Below, one piece after another: positions 11,238-24,174 of a stretch of DNA of 64,000 bases. Position numbers and translations under genes: made by a program. Position 1 is the stretch's first letter. Every line of letters starts with the position of its first letter. The notes beneath the pieces were generated by a model. It was not told the origin of the DNA. It saw nothing but the letters and a program-made list of their open reading frames with translations, and did no database searches. The stretch is from Riptortus pedestris (Eukaryota; Arthropoda; Insecta; Hemiptera; Alydidae): contig CM032229.1 in assembly GCA_019009955.1 (NCBI GenBank), positions 78,227,001 through 78,291,000 on the forward strand, written 5' to 3'.

Positions 11238-11844
11238 TACACATATAAACTGAAATAATTTCATTTCAAGAATTATTTTTCAATCATATTCAGCTTTATC
11301 ATTATTCAAAAAATAATTGGAGTTATTTTATTATTTCCTTACAGTACATAGTAGCTACATACTTTGAAGGAACTATATTACAAGTGAAATATGATTCCAA
11401 GTTAGATCAGATTTATATGTGGAAAATTAAAATCTTCAGCTGAAGGACCCAGGCCTGCCACACAGCATTGGTGGGAGAGTCAAGTTGTTTTCATAGTTGT
11501 GGCAATATGGACAAAAGATTAGTACTTATTTATTCAACTAGCTACTTAAATGTCTCGTGAGTGATAATGGAAGGGGAGGGGATAGAAGCTCGGTAACCAT
11601 ATAACTAGACAAAGTCATGTTTCCAGTCTCTGGTTTCAAACCTGACACCTACTAGGACTGGTAATGTTATGTATTCAAGTACAAAGCACCCAGCTAATAA
11701 AAATATTCGAGTAAAAATACATCTGACAAATAAGAAATTATTGATTAAAAAAGAAACTACCAGCATATGAAACAAATTATCCCCTGGTAAAGTATTCCGA
11801 AGATCCACAAACAATTGTTTAATGAAACAAATTTTGATAAAGAA

Positions 11845-11903
<59 letters not shown>

Positions 11904-12224
11904 ACATTTTTATTTACATATTTTATTTTATCAATTTTTGATGAGAAGTGAAACTAATAACATTTTGTTTTAAGTAAAATTTGAGTGAAATAATTGATCT
12001 GAACAATATTTGCACTCTATATCTATTAGGTTTAATATCCCTCGGGTAGGAACAATTGAGCCAGGATAAAATTATGGCATGTGATCATTAGAGAACAAGT
12101 GTTATGCAATGTTCTAAATTTATCAATATAACACATACACTAAAGTTCCCTTGATAACATAGTTTATTTACACTTTAAATACGATGTTTCCTTTATATAT
12201 TGACTTAATGTTAATGTGAGATGT
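11238..12224. other. AT-rich intron or spacer with one (TA)n tract
   Basis: A (TA)n tract at about 11849-11897 lies outside any recognisable HINE copy. The minus-strand frame 11605-11907 starts in this tract and is not credible. Nothing else was recognised. Confidence 0.45.
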
Positions 12225-12470
12225 GTAGGACTCCGAATTACTGAAGACTGATAAATAAAAATGTTCAAATATCTCAGTTTATTTCCAAGTTATAAACAAA
12301 TGAATAGAACTACAATTGCAGAAAATTTATGACAGGATTTGTGCTGCTGTATATTTCAATCCGACTGATAGTAATGGAAAAATTATGAATTTTTTGATCT
12401 ACTCTCCAAACCCCCACTCCCAGTTTAGTTTTACATGAAACACTTCAAATATATATATTTTCTAGGCCAT
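12225..12470 (-). mobile_element. HINE-like fragment 3
   Basis: A decayed internal part in reverse orientation: TTCAAATATCTCAGTTTATT, GAATAGAACTACAATTG, ATCCGACTGATAGTAATGG and the C-rich AACCCCCACTCCCAG block. The last is followed by TTTAGTTTTACATGAAAC. Both ends are missing. Confidence 0.65.
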
Positions 12471-12707
12471 AAAATACTACTAACACTACACTTAATATTC
12501 AGGAAAAATGAACCTTTATTAAAATCATAATTATTATTATTGCCACAATAGTACTAACTATCTTGGTTCTTATTGATATCTGAATCAGCTTGACTTCTTG
12601 AAAAATCACTTTTTTTTTTTTTATTATTATTACAATTGGCTAATAGACTTGTAAGCATGCTGCAATTTCCAAAAGACTTTCTTTAATAGCTCACAGATCC
12701 TGATGAG

Positions 12708-12750
<43 letters not shown>

Positions 12751-13059
12751 GTATATACATGGGTGTCTGTTCCACAATTTTGTTTTAGTTTAAATAAAAA
12801 TTATATATAAAAGTTTCATGTTAAAAATGAAAAATCAAGATTAGTAATGTTTCAAATCGGATTTGGAAGAGTTGGAAGGGTATTAAAATATAAAATTGTG
12901 TCAATCTGCATTATTACATTTAGGATAGAAAAATTTTAAATAATCAATCATGTTAATGAAAGTGTTCTATTAATTTTTCTCATCTCAAGTCTTGTTTACA
13001 AAGTGTTCTATGTAAGGGAGAAATTGGGAATTGATGACAATTGTTTGTCATTCCGCTAT
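12471..13059. other. AT-rich sequence with a (CA)n microsatellite
   Basis: Holds a 38-bp (AC)n run at 12711-12748. No coding evidence. Confidence 0.6.
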
Positions 13060-13103
13060 GTGGGAAATCTGCTTAATTTACACACCATGTGCATGGTAGG
13101 CTC
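13060..13103 (+). mobile_element. HINE-like fragment 4 (3' end only)
   Basis: GTGGGAAATCTGCTTAATTT followed by a decayed hairpin (ACACACCATGTGCATGG) corresponds to the family's 3' terminus. Upstream sequence is too decayed to place. Confidence 0.5.
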
Positions 13104-13566
13104 ATGAGAATGTAAAGTTATTTTCTTTACATTTAAGGCAAACAGAGACAAAGCATTTTTGAGTTTCATTATTTTACCTTTATTATTAATTTTTTTTTTT
13201 TTGTATATCCACCTCCAAATGAAATTTTGGAAAATTAATATAGCACTTCTATGCTTTTAGGTTTTGAATTGTAGTAATGAATGACCCATGTAGCATGTTA
13301 TTATATATGACTTGAACAGTTTTAAACTATTTTTATAAGCTTCATTTTTTATATTGTTAATAGTGCAACATTTTTAAGTTGAATTTAATGTTTGCATGTT
13401 TCATTCAGAATAATGTATCATTTTTGAGAAATAACTCTAATTAATTCAACTGAAGAATTTTAAAAGCATGATGATCAATTTTGTTATTATTTTTATTTTT
13501 TGCTTGTGGCATAGACTGGCCAAGTAGTATGCAATAGACGTGTGAAATAGAAAATTTTGATTTTAG
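13104..13566. other. Probable intron end
   Basis: AT-rich with T-runs, leading to the acceptor GATTTTAG at 13566. Confidence 0.4.
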
Positions 13567-13611
13567 GAAGATGCCTACATCAGCGAGCGCAGAAGAAACT
13601 GCCTTGCTTGG
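13567..13611 (+). CDS. Putative coding exon 2 (45 nt)
   Basis: The acceptor TTTTAG|GAAG and the donor CTTGG|GTAAG bound a 45-base exon. Joined to the exon ending at 7150 (last two bases AG) it reads R-KMPTSASAEETALL and ends with GG of a split glycine codon. Length is a multiple of three, so the phase is unchanged. The peptide contains ETALL, a possible acidic dileucine sorting motif (E-x-x-x-L-L/I) of the kind seen in cytosolic tails of membrane proteins; that is inference. Base composition is well above the surrounding AT-rich intron. I do not recognise the family. Confidence 0.5.
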
Positions 13612-16600
13612 GTAAGATATTCATTTTCATTCGTTTTAAGTGACTATTAATGTTCAATATTACACATACCTTTAATTAAATGTTATATTTATGCTGCTTA
13701 TCTACTAATCCAGAGGCTAATTGTTCCTCAAGTTCATTTTAATTTAATTGTTATTAAATTCAGGCATTGTTAATGGGCTGTGGTTTTTATGTTTATATAA
13801 GGTTGTTGACAGATTTTTTAGGTTTATTTCTAAATATATGAAGTTAAAACTTGTTTCATGCATGTGACTGTTCTATGTATTTAATATTTAAATGAGTTCC
13901 TCAGATTTATTCGGCTGTGAATGTATAATAGATGTCTTCAGAATTCTTTCTGTTTCTCTTTTCTTTTTTTACTATTTCTATTGAATCTATATAATACTAT
14001 TCTTCAGTTTTCCTTTCTTTTTACAATTGAATGCTGCTTTCATGAAACACAACTAGCTACTACACATAATCAATTGTACATTTATCAAAGTTATTCTTGT
14101 TAAAAAATAAAATTGTTAACAGTTATATAATACATATATTTCTCAGATAATTTAATTATTTTTAAATACGCAGGCCATCCTCCCCTTTTATCTAATTGTA
14201 TTTTAAACTCAACTTAAATCACATCACTCATTGAAATGTAAACTCTTTCGTAAAAATTAGTCTGCACATTAATGAATAAAATTGTTTACCCTTAAATTTC
14301 TTTGAAATGAAATTTGGCGTTTGTAATTTGAAATTTTGGCAGTCAGGAAGTTGCTATTCCAGGATATTTACTGTATTTTCCCCAGTTAAGCACACGAGAT
14401 TGTAACTAAGCATGGCGCTGCACTTATGACTTCAGTAGTCTGATAGTAAGATACAGTATGTTTTTTTTGTTATTATTATTATTGTTTTTTAAATACGTCA
14501 ACTTTCCAAAGACGAACAAAATGAGTAATAGTAGTAACCTAGTAAATATTAATTTATCATCTTTAAAAGAAGAATTCTATTATCCTAAATCATGAAGAAA
14601 TTTGCAAACAATATCAAACTGTTCCATCACAAATTCTCAATTACTAAATAAATAAAGAAACTAAAATATTTTTGGTGAGGTATATTGAAGAGGTTATATT
14701 AATTGAGAAATATTCAAAACCTATCTAAAGGGACAGATATAAAAGGGGGCAATATAATGATAATTCCAGTCGTCATCCACCATTTTGGAATTCAAAGATA
14801 AATGACTCATCAAGAACTTTCTAAAGATATATTTCTTATCGGGGTATCATTGCCAAAAAGCTGTTATCGATGGAGTTTAGGGGAAATTTTCCAGATGTGG
14901 CTAAAGGTAATCAAGGTAAACTTTCATGGCAACTTCCATAAATTTATGTTTACTCATTCTTGTGAGTCTCTAAATGAATAATCATTGTAGAGATATGAAA
15001 GATAAATGTGTGACATATGAACACAATCTGAGTCTAGAAGGGCCTTATTGAAGACTATGTGTCCTAATTATTAATATATTTTGACTAAAGTTTGAAATGT
15101 TTTGTTGAAGAAAAAAACCCAGATAATCTTGAGAATGAGTTAATACAAAGGTCATTTTTTGTGTGTGTAATCTCTAGTGAGTCAGATGTTTGGTATCCAT
15201 GTACCTATATTATTCAGTGTGTATTTTATATCTCTTTGTACTGATTTGTTCAGTTTTTTCATGCAAATGTTATTGTAATGAAGGTGAAGGTATTATATTC
15301 TAGCTATAATAAAACATTTCTTTTGTTGTTTGCTTCCTTTATTCCATCTTTATCTTAACAAGATAAATCCAAAACTGGCATACCCAAAATATTACATTTA
15401 TTTTCAATGTAGTTGTTTCTCGTCTGTTTAAAAAATAACAATGTTGTGATCTTTTTGGTATACTCTGACTCTATGGCCTCGACTCCTTGAGAGCTTTTCT
15501 GTTATTTTTCTGTATTATTCCAATTAGGTCATTCTTTATGCTAATGCTGCTTGAGGAAATGTCTTTCGATTTTTATAATTTCTTCAGATTCATACAGATG
15601 ATTCTATCTAGTTCCTTTGTGATACTCCACTTCCTGATTATGATTTGTGTCTCTGTATCTCATGCATTATTTGAAGAAATTATGCCTCATTATTCAAGTT
15701 TATCATTAGGCTTCTATGGATGACTTAAGCCTTAGTCCTAGGTAGTCATAAGCTATAATTATTACAACTGGTCAGCTTAAAGCATTCCTTGCTATATTGT
15801 GGTGGCATTTCAGACCAAGATTGTTATTTTTTTATTTAATTAGCTATTCAGTTGCCCCATGATGCTGATTGAGCATTGGGAAAACGTAAAGAAGTTCAAC
15901 CTCTAGACTCAGTGACACTTTTCTTAATAAAAATTAGTGGATGCTGGTATATGAACTCATTTTTTCTAGAATGGTTAACCAGTGCTTTAAAAACTGGACT
16001 CACTGTATCTTCCCAAATACCCTGAATCTCAAGATTTATTGATTTGTTGAAACAAAATATATTCAATTTCAGTTTTGAAGTTAATTTTTACTCCTATAAA
16101 AGAAGAAAATAAACCATTTATCTTTAAATTTGTACATCTGATCCACATACCTAAATTGTCATATAAAAAAAACAAAAACTTATGTTTCATGGATAATGGA
16201 CATTTTTTTTTTGTGCCACTACTTTAACAGGTCCATTAGAGCATAAAAATCAAAATTATCAAGGTATCAAGTTTTGGTTACATAATGATATCTTAAGGAA
16301 TTACATATTCTCTAAGCTGAATATAGTATAGATATAACTCAGTTTTCAGTTGATTTAAATAAAACTTTTATTAAATAAAAATAAATAGCACTTTTTTATT
16401 AATTAATGATTCACATTTTGGTTCTAATATTGGTGAATATTTTTGATTTGCAACGAAACTTTGTATTGTTCACTCCTTGAGCTGTTTATTCAAGTGTAGT
16501 AACACACTATCATAAATTTCCTTTGTACTTCTAGTTCCTCAAAATTGTTGTAATCTCATATTTTCTGTGTAATATCTGTAATATGTGTTTAGTTTTATTT

Positions 16601-17319
16601 ATTGTTTGGTTAGAAATTAGTCATATAACTGAGAGTATCAAATCTATTCCACTCATAGCAATCTAGTTATTCATTTGCATTTATTTTCTCTTTGGTCTAC
16701 ACTTTTGCTGGTTTATATGGGACAATATATACAATTTCTATTTAGACAAACATTATCATTAGCCATTAGTCTTAATAATTGTATTTCTGAAAAATATCCT
16801 TGAACAATGTGGTGTTAATATTGTCACTGCTGTTCTAATTGACACCGTAGTTATAATAAGAATTTTAAACTGTAGTCCTAGAGAGATATTATAGACTGTC
16901 CTCATTGTATCTTACATGATTTTCCTATTTTGTTTTTAATATTTAGACATGAAATATACAGTAGTTTTTCTCATACAATCCCCAACCCAATTAACAGATT
17001 GAGGGCTGAACAACTAGATTTTAAAATCTATTGATATGTATTACTTTGGTTTATTATATTAATTACAAGTATTAGTTAATCCTATCTATTGAACTGGAAG
17101 GTATCAATTTCGTTGTTATTCAATTGCAAGTTGATCCTATGAAAAAGAAAAAAAAGACCTGAAATTCCAATATTAATTGAGTACCATATTATCTTACCAT
17201 GAAATCATTAGCATAGCAGTCTACTGACTGGAGAAAAATGATAAAACAGATACAACATCGTTAATTTTAGAGTTGGAAGAAAAAGTGAATAAAAATAAAT
17301 CCATTGTACATTACTTTAT
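13612..17319. other. Long AT-rich intronic stretch
   Basis: No repeat termini or credible coding frames. The open frame at 15487-15723 is hydrophobic AT-rich sequence without an ATG start or splice context. The C-poor composition resembles the other presumed introns. Confidence 0.4.
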
Positions 17320-17442
17320 TAGAAAGATTATTTTGATCCGATGCATAAGAACAGAGATATTTTAAAATTTACATTTTAGCTCTTGTCTCCACTCCCAGTC
17401 CGATCCCGACCATTTATAAACAAGATCTTTTGTTTTAAATGG

Positions 17443-17498
<56 letters not shown>

Positions 17499-17684
17499 TA
17501 AATTTCGTTGTGATCAAATAAAAGGGGTGGCTGCTAGATGAACAGGCAAATGTATGCATATCTATTACTTAAATGAATCCCATTTTCGCCATCTATTAGT
17601 TAAATCGATGGACATCTGAATACATTTTTCAAAAATTGCTTCTTGATATACTAAATAGATGATTTCTCTTAAATGAAATCCGCT
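17320..17684 (-). mobile_element. HINE-like element copy 5, partial
   Basis: Reverse orientation. ATTTTGATCCGATGCATAAG and ACAGAGATATTTTAAAATTT lead to a (TA)n tract at about 17445-17495. CATTTTCGCCATCTATTAG, CGATGGACATCTGAA and the 5' end ATTTCTCTTAAATGAAATCC follow. It ends at CCGCT before a run of A. The 3' half is missing. Confidence 0.75.
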
Positions 17685-18416
17685 AAAAAAAAATACAAAA
17701 AAAAAAGTATTATGGGTAGAAAGCTGTAAAAATAATTTATATACTAGCCACGAAAACGATTTTTCAATTAACCCATTAGCGGTATTGTTCTCGCTTTTCC
17801 TATCGTGTTCATTATTCCTCTCTACACCTAGGAAACGTGTATTTAAACAGCGAGTATTAATGTTTCTATTTTCAACAGTGAGTGTTGCTTTCTTCGCCTG
17901 TTTCCCTAGGAGAGTATATCAAAATTAATTTACGTTCAAATTTAACTATTTCGTCGTGAGTCCAACGAATGGTTGACCCCCAAGTAAAAATTATAAGTAT
18001 TATCCAATCATAGATCTAGATAGACCTGAACAAATCCAAGAATCACACATCTGAAAAAGTCTGTGTTATTGCGAAATTCGAAACCTCTTCCTCTCAAGTC
18101 GAGTAGGGTGATCCCTAATCGACTGACGGAAGCAGTTTTCATTCTTTCTTAATAATTAAACAAATGGTAGTACTGAATTGAGTACTATCGGTTTAGTGAG
18201 GTTTGATTCCTCATAAGAGTTAAAAAGTCGGAGTAATTTGTTCATAGTTGGTTATAGTTTTGCAAATTGAAGTTCGGACTACCAACAACGTCATGGTTTA
18301 AAGGACCCCTCGGTAGCTGTGTCATTAAAGCTGCTGTAGCATCTTCACAAATTTATCACCTAATGTGACTGGATTCTGCATCGGCGATCTTGTAAGGACT
18401 ATTTGTCTAGTGTTTT
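17685..18416. other. Intronic spacer, nothing recognised
   Basis: No coding frame or repeat boundary seen. It ends in GTTTT at the insertion point of the next HINE-like copy. Confidence 0.4.
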
Positions 18417-19381
18417 AGCAGATTTCTCTTGAAGGAAATCAGCTATTGAGGTCGTAACATGACGCCATTTCGAAAAATTTCTTCAAAAATCCATCGATCC
18501 TATCCAGGAGATGACGAAAATGAGGTTCATTCAAAATTGTATATGTGTATATATATATTTATTTATTTGTCTGTTACCGCTCTAGCGGTCCCAATCTTTG
18601 TTCGATCGTTAGCATACTCCATTTTTAAACGTTTTATGTAAAAAGAAATATCAAGTTTGTTAATGGCGGAAATCGGACCAGTAGGAGGGGGGGGGGTTAG
18701 AGGGGGATAATTTCGAAAATCCGAAATATCTCCGTTACTATACGTCCGATCTAAAATTGTATAGAACCAACCTTATTGCAAATAACATTTACTATAAATA
18801 GTGTTATATAAATTTATGCTCTATCTTAGTATTAACCGAGATATTTGGATTTTATAGTTTTTCGCTTTCAGTAAACCCTCCCCCCCCCCCTACTCCTACA
18901 ATATCATTAACCGCTTCATTACTAGGTTAAATAACAAATATTGTTTTCATTGAACTTTTACTTTGTGAGCCCCCTTCTTTTGTTCTTGGATAACTAAAAT
19001 TTGAGTGATTGAGATAAAACTTATTCTGATTCAATATAAATTACAGCACTGGCTATAGTAGATAGTTGTCAATATATCTGTTACATTCAGATATATTTCA
19101 GTAATTGTATTTCTTTCCGGTGTAAAATATTTGAATCTATCTGTTGAGCTATCAGAGATTGACAGACCTGTTTTTTTTGTTTGTTTTTTACAATTCAGAC
19201 TCTTTCCGTTGGGAGGTTATTAAAATTGACTGAACGATTTCTCGTAACAGTTTGTAGTTTAATATTCACGGTGGCGTTGTGTTTGTTAGCAGTATGTAGA
19301 TTTATTTATCTATTATAATAAATCTATTATTTACTTCCCGTGGGAAATCTGTTTAGTTTACGCAGCCCCTGCGTGACGGAC
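18417..19381 (+). mobile_element. HINE-like element copy 6, full length
   Basis: Forward orientation, 965 bp, both ends present. The 5' end is AGCAGATTTCTCTTGAAGG after host GTTTT. The block CGATCCTATCCAGGAGATGA is followed by a short TA-rich tract instead of a long (TA)n. Next come TACCGCTCTAGCGGTC, the G-rich block and ATATCTCCGTTACTATACG. The 3' end GTGGGAAATCTGTTTAGTTT is followed by the hairpin ACGCAGCCCCTGCGT and GACGGAC, then eight T. The 5' and 3' motifs form subterminal inverted repeats. No ORF of note. Confidence 0.88.
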
Positions 19382-21591
19382 TTTTTTTTCTTGAGGTTTA
19401 TTTCGACATCAGATCACTAACTAATTAAAAGATACCTGTTGCCTTATCACGGATAACAGGTAGTGGGAAAAGTTAAGAGCCACATCGATCTCAACATCTT
19501 CTTTCCTGTCATAAACTACACATGGAAAATACTAGATATACATTTGTATTCACACGATTCTTAATGGTCTTTATTTAAATGGGGTTTACTTCTTATGTAT
19601 GAAAATGGTAACTGCAGGCGTTACAGAACTGTTGGGTACAGTTTCCGATGAGGATCCTCAAATTCCGGACCACGGCCGCCTTTACCCTAGGATTTGCAGA
19701 ACCACACTCCTGGCTGGGCCCCTCCTTCGATAGAAAGGGCAAATCTTCATGGATCTCTAATGTCCTCACTGAGGGGAAAAAACCATCGATTATTTAGCAA
19801 TATGAAATCTTGTTAATGGAATAATAGTTATATTGATAATATGTTGCATGTTTAGACGAATGTAATGTTCTAGGAAGAAGCTGCAGGACAGATCTAAAAT
19901 CAATTTCTAGCGAATCATGCCAATAATCTTGCATCTTAATATGACCAATGATAATATTTGATCCGAGTGGAAAGCCTTGATTGTTGAAATCAATCTATTC
20001 TAGAGATAGTTTAGTTGTACTTCGGAAAAATAATTGACTATTTGGTGTACCAACCTCTACTTAGACCACTAACGTTTTTTCGTCTTATTTAAGACCAACA
20101 TCCTGTTTGATTATTAACTTCTATAAAACCATTTTGCAAACAATATGGTTTAATTTACTCTCGCACAACTACTTATTTATGAATTTCTGTAAATGAACTC
20201 TGACCCAAGGGGGAATGTACAATCCATTTGTTTATGTTTTTATAACGATTAATCCTCTTATCTCTTGTAAACACTAGCCATCCTAGTCTTTTATCTAATC
20301 GCTTTTATCTCATTTTCACGTTTATAAAGTGTTATTTGGTTCTTTCTCATGTTTATTTTTATACAAATTTTGAAATGTTTAAAACTTCCACCTTTAGTTT
20401 TGTCACATATATTAGCACATTATATCTTTGGTTACGCCAGCCTTTTTCTTTAGGGAATGCATAATGATGGTTCTCAGAATTACGAACTACGTTACGCATA
20501 GATGTATAATCATAGATTGAAAAGTGAGTATTATAGGCTCACAATACCTGAAAATTAAATGGGTCAATAGGAAGGCAGTTTGTTGGTCCAGCGTCCTATA
20601 GACCCCATGAATTGTAAGAACCACCATAATAATGCCTCATTCGAAGAAGAAGGTTGAAGTCTCAAATTTGTAATAATAACGAACAGCGGGAGCACATTGC
20701 CAGATTTCCTAACAACAAAAATAGATTGTATAATTAATTATTGTCCACTTTATGTGACTGGCAATAAATTCCTATTGACTTCGCAGGAATGGAACCCACG
20801 ATTCTTAGATTTACCAAGTTCGATACTAATATTATGTTTTGTTTTTAAATACAAATTTATATGTTTAAATAAAAAAAATTATGTTTTTAAACTATAAACA
20901 TACCCCAAACAATTATTTTGAAAGCATATGCGGTTCGTGTGAAGAAGGGTTTCATTATGCTTATTCTTACCAGTAAGTTATGCTTCCAATGTTTTTCAAG
21001 AATTTTAGTTGACAAGGAGACTTGCAGTTGTCCCCAACTCCCCGTGGGTTCGTATTGGCTGAGAAAGATTGTATGTTGGAAGTAGGTACAACCAAGATAA
21101 TTATTATTGTTGCTATGATTATCATTAGATGCAATCTAGTTTGCCATTTGATTTATGATGTTAGGAATGTTCTTGTTAAAATATTAGCAGTTAGAAAAAA
21201 CGTCGAATGTAGCATTCTTGGCTTCTCTTGGAGAGACCCCCCCCCATCCATTATAGCCCTCTTCTCATAAGAGCACTCACAGCAATATTCAATATACAAT
21301 ATTGATTGTGTTCGTTTACTTCTGTTCCTCCAAATTTGATTTTTATTGATTGGCATATCTTTTTATAACCAGAATGTAATTAATTTGAAATCACCTTTTG
21401 ACTGATGTCAGGTCCAGGTGTTTTTCTATTTCGGAACTTAATAAAAGGTATTTGCCGTCACAAAATCTCCATACAGAATGACGACAACTCATTGTTTACA
21501 TGCTACAAGTCTAAGAGTGCCGACAATATACTTATTTAAAATTAAGGAATTTCTTCTTACCTCACCTCCCCTGTATATAACTTTGAAGTCA
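19382..21591. other. Intronic spacer with a mildly GC-richer patch
   Basis: About 19610-19770 (GATGAGGATCCTCAAATTCC, CACGGCCGCCTTTACCC) is less AT-rich than its surroundings but has no open frame or RNA fold that I can defend. The remainder is AT-rich. Confidence 0.35.
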
Positions 21592-21948
21592 TTATAAGAC
21601 AGCTCCATCCCCATTCCCTTGCCATAGAGCTTCATATAAACCTACAGTTTCAATAGTATAACTTTTCATCTGCTTTTTTATATTTTCTAACTCCTCCACT
21701 CTCAGCAACTCTTCACACCCAGAACACGTTGTTGATCTTACTAGGTTTTCCCGTAGTGACCTGTGATGCTTTGTCACCCACCTGCCTTTCCGAATCCTAC
21801 TGCCAGTAAGTACATAATTGCTCATTGGAATCTGCATATTGGGAATAAGTGAGGAATTTTGGACAATAAGTTCCTGATTCTTTCTATCCTAGTCAGTCTT
21901 GATAAATTCCAAGAATGTCCCTACAAACCAGGTTCCCTGATCCACGGC
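21592..21948 (-). pseudogene. Minus-strand coding-like segment, unidentified, one in-frame stop
   Basis: On the minus strand an acceptor-like ATATTACAG is followed by AVDQGTWFVGTFLEFIKTD, then TAG (21889-21891). The same frame continues open as DRKNQELIVQNSSLIPN through SRIRKGRWVTKHHRSLRENL to YEALWQGNGDGAVL and a stop at 21592. About 118 codons with mixed, non-repetitive residues and higher GC than the surroundings suggest real coding ancestry. The internal TAG could mark a second acceptor (GACTAG|GATAG), so this might instead be a shorter intact exon from 21888. It could be an exon of a nested gene, a processed pseudogene or part of a transposon. I do not recognise it. Confidence 0.35.
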
Positions 21949-22210
21949 CTGTAATATAGGTTGTCTGGGTCTCTCCGGGGTATAGGCTCATTGACCCTCA
22001 GATAAATGAGAATCATTTCGATTTTAAAGAATATATTTATTTTAACTTTGTTGAAATTTTTTTGGACTAGATAATAGATTTTTTTTTTTTTAAGAATTCG
22101 TATGTTATATTTTTTTTTTTCTTTCTTTTTATTAGAGTTGAACAACATGACAACAATTGTAACATGTAAACATTTATTAACGGTCACTTTGTGATACAGG
22201 TGGGGGGGGG

Positions 22211-22378
22211 GGTTATCTATAGGTTGTCACCCTTTTCTGGTCAGGGTGGGACTAATGATTTTATTTAATGAGTTTGTCACTAATAAATTCCTCTGCCCAA
22301 GTCAGAATCGAACTCGCGGCTCTGGTGAGATTAATTGTAAGGCCAACACCTTCACTCACAAAGGCTAACCTGAGCCCC
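22211..22378 (-). mobile_element. tRNA-derived SINE, copy A
   Basis: Read on the minus strand it starts GGGGCTCAGGTTAGCC, has an A-box-like TTAGCCTTTG and a B-box match GAGTTCGATTC, then a tail of about 90 bp ending ATAGATAACC. Similar copies occur near 27.9, 32.1, 34.1 and 51.8 kb. The head resembles a tRNA; the parent tRNA is not assigned. Confidence 0.72.
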
Positions 22379-22574
22379 CTTATATATATTATATAAATGC
22401 TAAAGACTACTTGAATTTGGTTCTTCATCAAGCAGCAATCTCATGTATATTGTTTGAGGTCAGTTCACTTTTCCGGGTAACATTTAGCCTAATCATCCAT
22501 CGTCCAACATCTTCCCATCAATTACTAATTGGTTGTGCCTCTACTTTAGTTATATTTTTGGACTAGTAATAAGA

Positions 22575-22800
22575 AGACTAGGGCGCGAAGCTAGATGAGC
22601 GCGGGCTTGGTAGATCAATATGAAAGAGAGCCGGTGGCTATTGATTCGGAGGGTAGGCGGGCCCCCTTGGGTCCTTCCTCTTGGTTTGGGGCCCCGAATC
22701 GGCCTTCTGTCTGTGTTGTGTACCTCGTCGTCAGGGGTGACTTCTACCTCGCACATCGACCAGACCTCGCGCCTATTGCATCCGAGTCTCTACGATCAAT
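22575..22800. other. GC-rich island of unknown nature
   Basis: A sharp compositional outlier: GGGCGCGAAGCTAGATGAGC, GGCGGGCCCCCTTGGGTCC and GGGGCCCCGAATCGGCC lie in otherwise AT-rich DNA. Both strands are open over much of it: 97 codons on plus from 22595, and 68 codons on minus ending at 22550 with DDEVHNTDRRPIRGPKPRGR. Neither is recognisable. Candidates are a CpG-type regulatory element, an rDNA or contaminant fragment, or an old coding insert. Confidence 0.4.
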
Positions 22801-24109
22801 AGCATCATATCTCATACTCTCTCTTTCCATACCCTTTTCTCGTCTTATGGTCAATTCTCCCCTTTTGAATCAATTAGTATTTTTTTAACAGGTGAAATCC
22901 TTGTATTTTATCAGATATTACTATATTTTTTCCCCCGCACGGTCTATGGAGATGATATACGAGACAGTATTTTTCGTACTCGCTGAAACTTGAACTCAGA
23001 TCTCCTGGAGTCCTTTTTATTAGTTTATGGTTTAACAACTAACTTTACATTCTGCTTTAAGACAAGAACTAAGCCCAAACTTCATCATTCAAGAAGCAAT
23101 GGCGGTGACAATTCAAATGGCTATTAGTGGCGAATGATTTCAGAATTACCGATTATCGGAGGCCACCCATTTAAACGTGACTATTAAATCATATTATAAA
23201 AATAAAAAAAATACATTATTAATTAAAATTACACTTCTAGAATTTATTTGAATGACAAAAAGTATTTTTTTAAATTAGAGTTAGAGCAAAACTGGACGAT
23301 GTCGCGGAATAGCTGCATAAACCGGTCGTCTGCCACAAGAACTCTGGTAGCTGTCTACGTTGTGTAATAATAAAAGATGACCAAGTGGTTTTAATAAACG
23401 ATCACTCATTTTCTGATAACGAATGACTAAGATAACCTAGTCAAGGATGAACAGGATAAAGCGAAAGCAATAACAGCGAATAACTATACGCAGTTTTGGA
23501 ACATTAAATATTTTATCTGTAAATAATAAGAAGCCTCTCGTTAATCATTTTCTCATTTATAAATTCTAGAAGCCTTATTTTAAATAATAAAGTGATTTTC
23601 TTTTAATTATAGTCATTAATGTGTGGTCTCCCGATAATCGATAAGCACCAAAGTTTATTTACTTCAATTTATTTTGCTTAATTTAATCCTGGCATTGACA
23701 AGCGAGGTACATATTTTCTATTAAAAACAAATTCTCATTATAAGTGAGTAACAAGTGATAAGGAAGGAAAATTATTACTGTTGAATATTGCCACAGAACA
23801 AGAATTCTATAATGAGGAAAATCCCCATTAAGTGAAAGTTGTAGCTATAAAAGAAGAGAAATGTGGAGGATGAATGGTGCTTGAAAAGTCAGTGTTCATT
23901 CATTATAAAAAAAATACAGCTAGTAAAAGCTCTATTACTAGCTAAAGAGATTTTGCCAGAGCAGTAGAGGGTCTACTGTCACATTTATCTTTGAGCCTAC
24001 CATTTAAATGAATAAATAAATTTTGAATTTGTATTTATTTTTTACTCTCATTAGTCTCACGATTGATTATATACTATTTTGATATTAAATTAATTACGAA
24101 TTTTAATTT

Positions 24110-24174
<65 letters not shown>

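Noticed and set aside
13060..13103. A complete HINE copy upstream of this 3' end
   Set aside because: The preceding few hundred bases share no clear blocks with the family, so only the terminal fragment is reported.
22211..22378. A functional tRNA gene
   Set aside because: A and B boxes are present, but the sequence does not fold into a full cloverleaf that I can defend. It occurs in several diverged copies with a non-tRNA tail, so it is a SINE.
22575..22800. Ribosomal RNA fragment
   Set aside because: The GC-rich composition prompted the idea, but I could not match any conserved rRNA core segment.
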